A DNA stretch of 64,000 bases, taken from positions 102,456-166,455 of the forward strand of contig NZ_BCWM01000008.1 of assembly GCF_001592205.1 (NCBI RefSeq). Reading direction: 5' to 3'. The notes beneath the pieces are model-generated. The model was not told where the DNA came from. It saw only the letters and a list, made by a program, of their open reading frames with translations, and ran no database searches. Within the stretch, counting starts at the first letter, position 1, and every line of letters starts with the position of its first letter. Shown one piece after another: positions 63,515 to 64,000 of the stretch. Source of the stretch: Brevundimonas vesicularis NBRC 12165. GTDB lineage: Bacteria > Pseudomonadota > Alphaproteobacteria > Caulobacterales > Caulobacteraceae. The translations under genes were made by a program, and so were the position numbers.

Positions 63515-64000
63515 ATGTCACTCTTGCAGTTGCGCACCTTCGTCGAAGTGTATCGCCGCCGGTCTTTGAGCGAGGCTGCCCGAGCGATCGGCATCACCCA
63601 ACCGGCTGCGTCGCAGCACATCGCCTCGCTGGAAGCGCAACTGAGCCACCCGTTGTTTGACCGCCATTCTCGAGGCGTTCGGCCGACAGCGATTGCCGAC
63701 GACCTTGCGGCGTCTATCGGCAACAGCCTCGATACTGCGGAATCGGCATTGGCAACGGCGCGGGCACGATCGTCGCGGGTTTCGGGCACGGTCCACATCG
63801 CCGCACCTTCCGACTTGCTGGGCGAGATGATCACCCCGCGGCTGGCACCGCTACTGGAAATGGGGCTTGACCTGCGCCTTCATATCGGCGGGCGCGAGGC
63901 GCTCTATTCCATGCTCCTCAAAGACAAGGTGCATCTTGCCGTGACTGCCTCGCAACCTAATGACGCGCGGCTGGCCTTCCACGAGCTCGGAAAGGAAAGT
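63515..64000 (+). CDS. LysR-family transcriptional regulator, partial (3' end outside window)
   Basis: The first 162 codons of a LysR-type regulator. The winged helix-turn-helix (residues 1-60) is clear: LLQLRTFVEVYRRRSLSEAARAIGITQPAASQHIASLEAQL, then LFDRHSRGVRPTAIADDLAA. The linker helix and the first lobe of the co-inducer domain follow (VSGTVHIAAPSDLLGEMITPRLAPLLEMGLDLRLHIGGREALYSMLLKDKVHLAVTA). The ATG at 63515 gives the standard LysR start. It is divergent from the DJ-1/gloA operon and probably controls it from the palindrome just upstream; the inducer may be an electrophile such as methylglyoxal, which is inference. Confidence 0.92.
   Translation, partial: MSLLQLRTFVEVYRRRSLSEAARAIGITQPAASQHIASLEAQLSHPLFDRHSRGVRPTAIADDLAASIGNSLDTAESALATARARSSRVSGTVHIAAPSDLLGEMITPRLAPLLEMGLDLRLHIGGREALYSMLLKDKVHLAVTASQPNDARLAFHELGKES

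Overview
The window reads as a chromosomal segment of a high-GC alphaproteobacterium of the Caulobacterales, most likely Brevundimonas or a close relative. This is inferred from gene content, not from a database match: a CcrM-type methyltransferase, a LOV histidine kinase with a single-domain response regulator (lovK/lovR-like), alphaproteobacterial FtsZ/FtsA, a large TonB-dependent receptor, and CtrA-like and GANTC sites in front of cell-division genes.

Layout. 0-12 kb holds ordinary housekeeping genes: uracil-DNA glycosylase, a CNT nucleoside transporter, ilvE, an OmpR-type two-component pair, proC, ubiK, lgt, a MidA-like methyltransferase and pgeF. 12-23.8 kb (minus strand) is the distal half of the division/cell-wall (dcw) cluster in the order murC-murB-ddl-ftsQ-ftsA, then a TonB-dependent receptor, then ftsZ and lpxC. 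23.9-42.5 kb is a block of unrelated genes: catalase katE, ccrM, a GT4 glycosyltransferase, a TadG/VWA protein, a glycogen-debranching enzyme, mutY, a DciA/DUF721 gene, the lovK-lovR pair, two DsbA-like thiol oxidoreductases, smc, a decayed DUF559 element and an mscS-type channel. 42.6-54.3 kb (minus strand) is the proximal half of the dcw cluster, mraZ-rsmH-ftsL-ftsI-murE-murF-mraY-murD-ftsW-murG, with start/stop overlaps at most junctions. 54.7-59.6 kb holds rnpB (RNase P RNA), an AmpD-like amidase, sppA, panD and a SIMPL protein. A tRNA with CAU anticodon at 59.8 kb marks the change to accessory genes: an HD protein, a royal-jelly-family lipoprotein, glyoxalase I, a DJ-1/PfpI protein with a Tat-like leader, and a divergent LysR regulator cut by the window end.

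How the genes fit together. The two dcw blocks together encode most of lipid I/II synthesis (MurC-G, MraY, Ddl) and much of the divisome (FtsL, I, W, Q, A, Z). They share the window with CcrM, whose GANTC sites flank a CtrA-like site in the ftsZ promoter, so regulator and probable target lie about 11 kb apart.

Most unusual observations: the dcw cluster is split by about 18.8 kb; a TonB-dependent receptor sits between ftsA and ftsZ; a DUF559 relic is bracketed by ~55-bp inverted repeats, one of which has become the 3' end of the mscS gene; mraZ is preceded by four exactly 10-nt-phased TGGG boxes; and several perfect palindromes lie in intergenic regions. I did not find a clearly new multi-gene defence or biosynthetic system. 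The DUF559 inverted-repeat unit is the best candidate for an underdescribed element.
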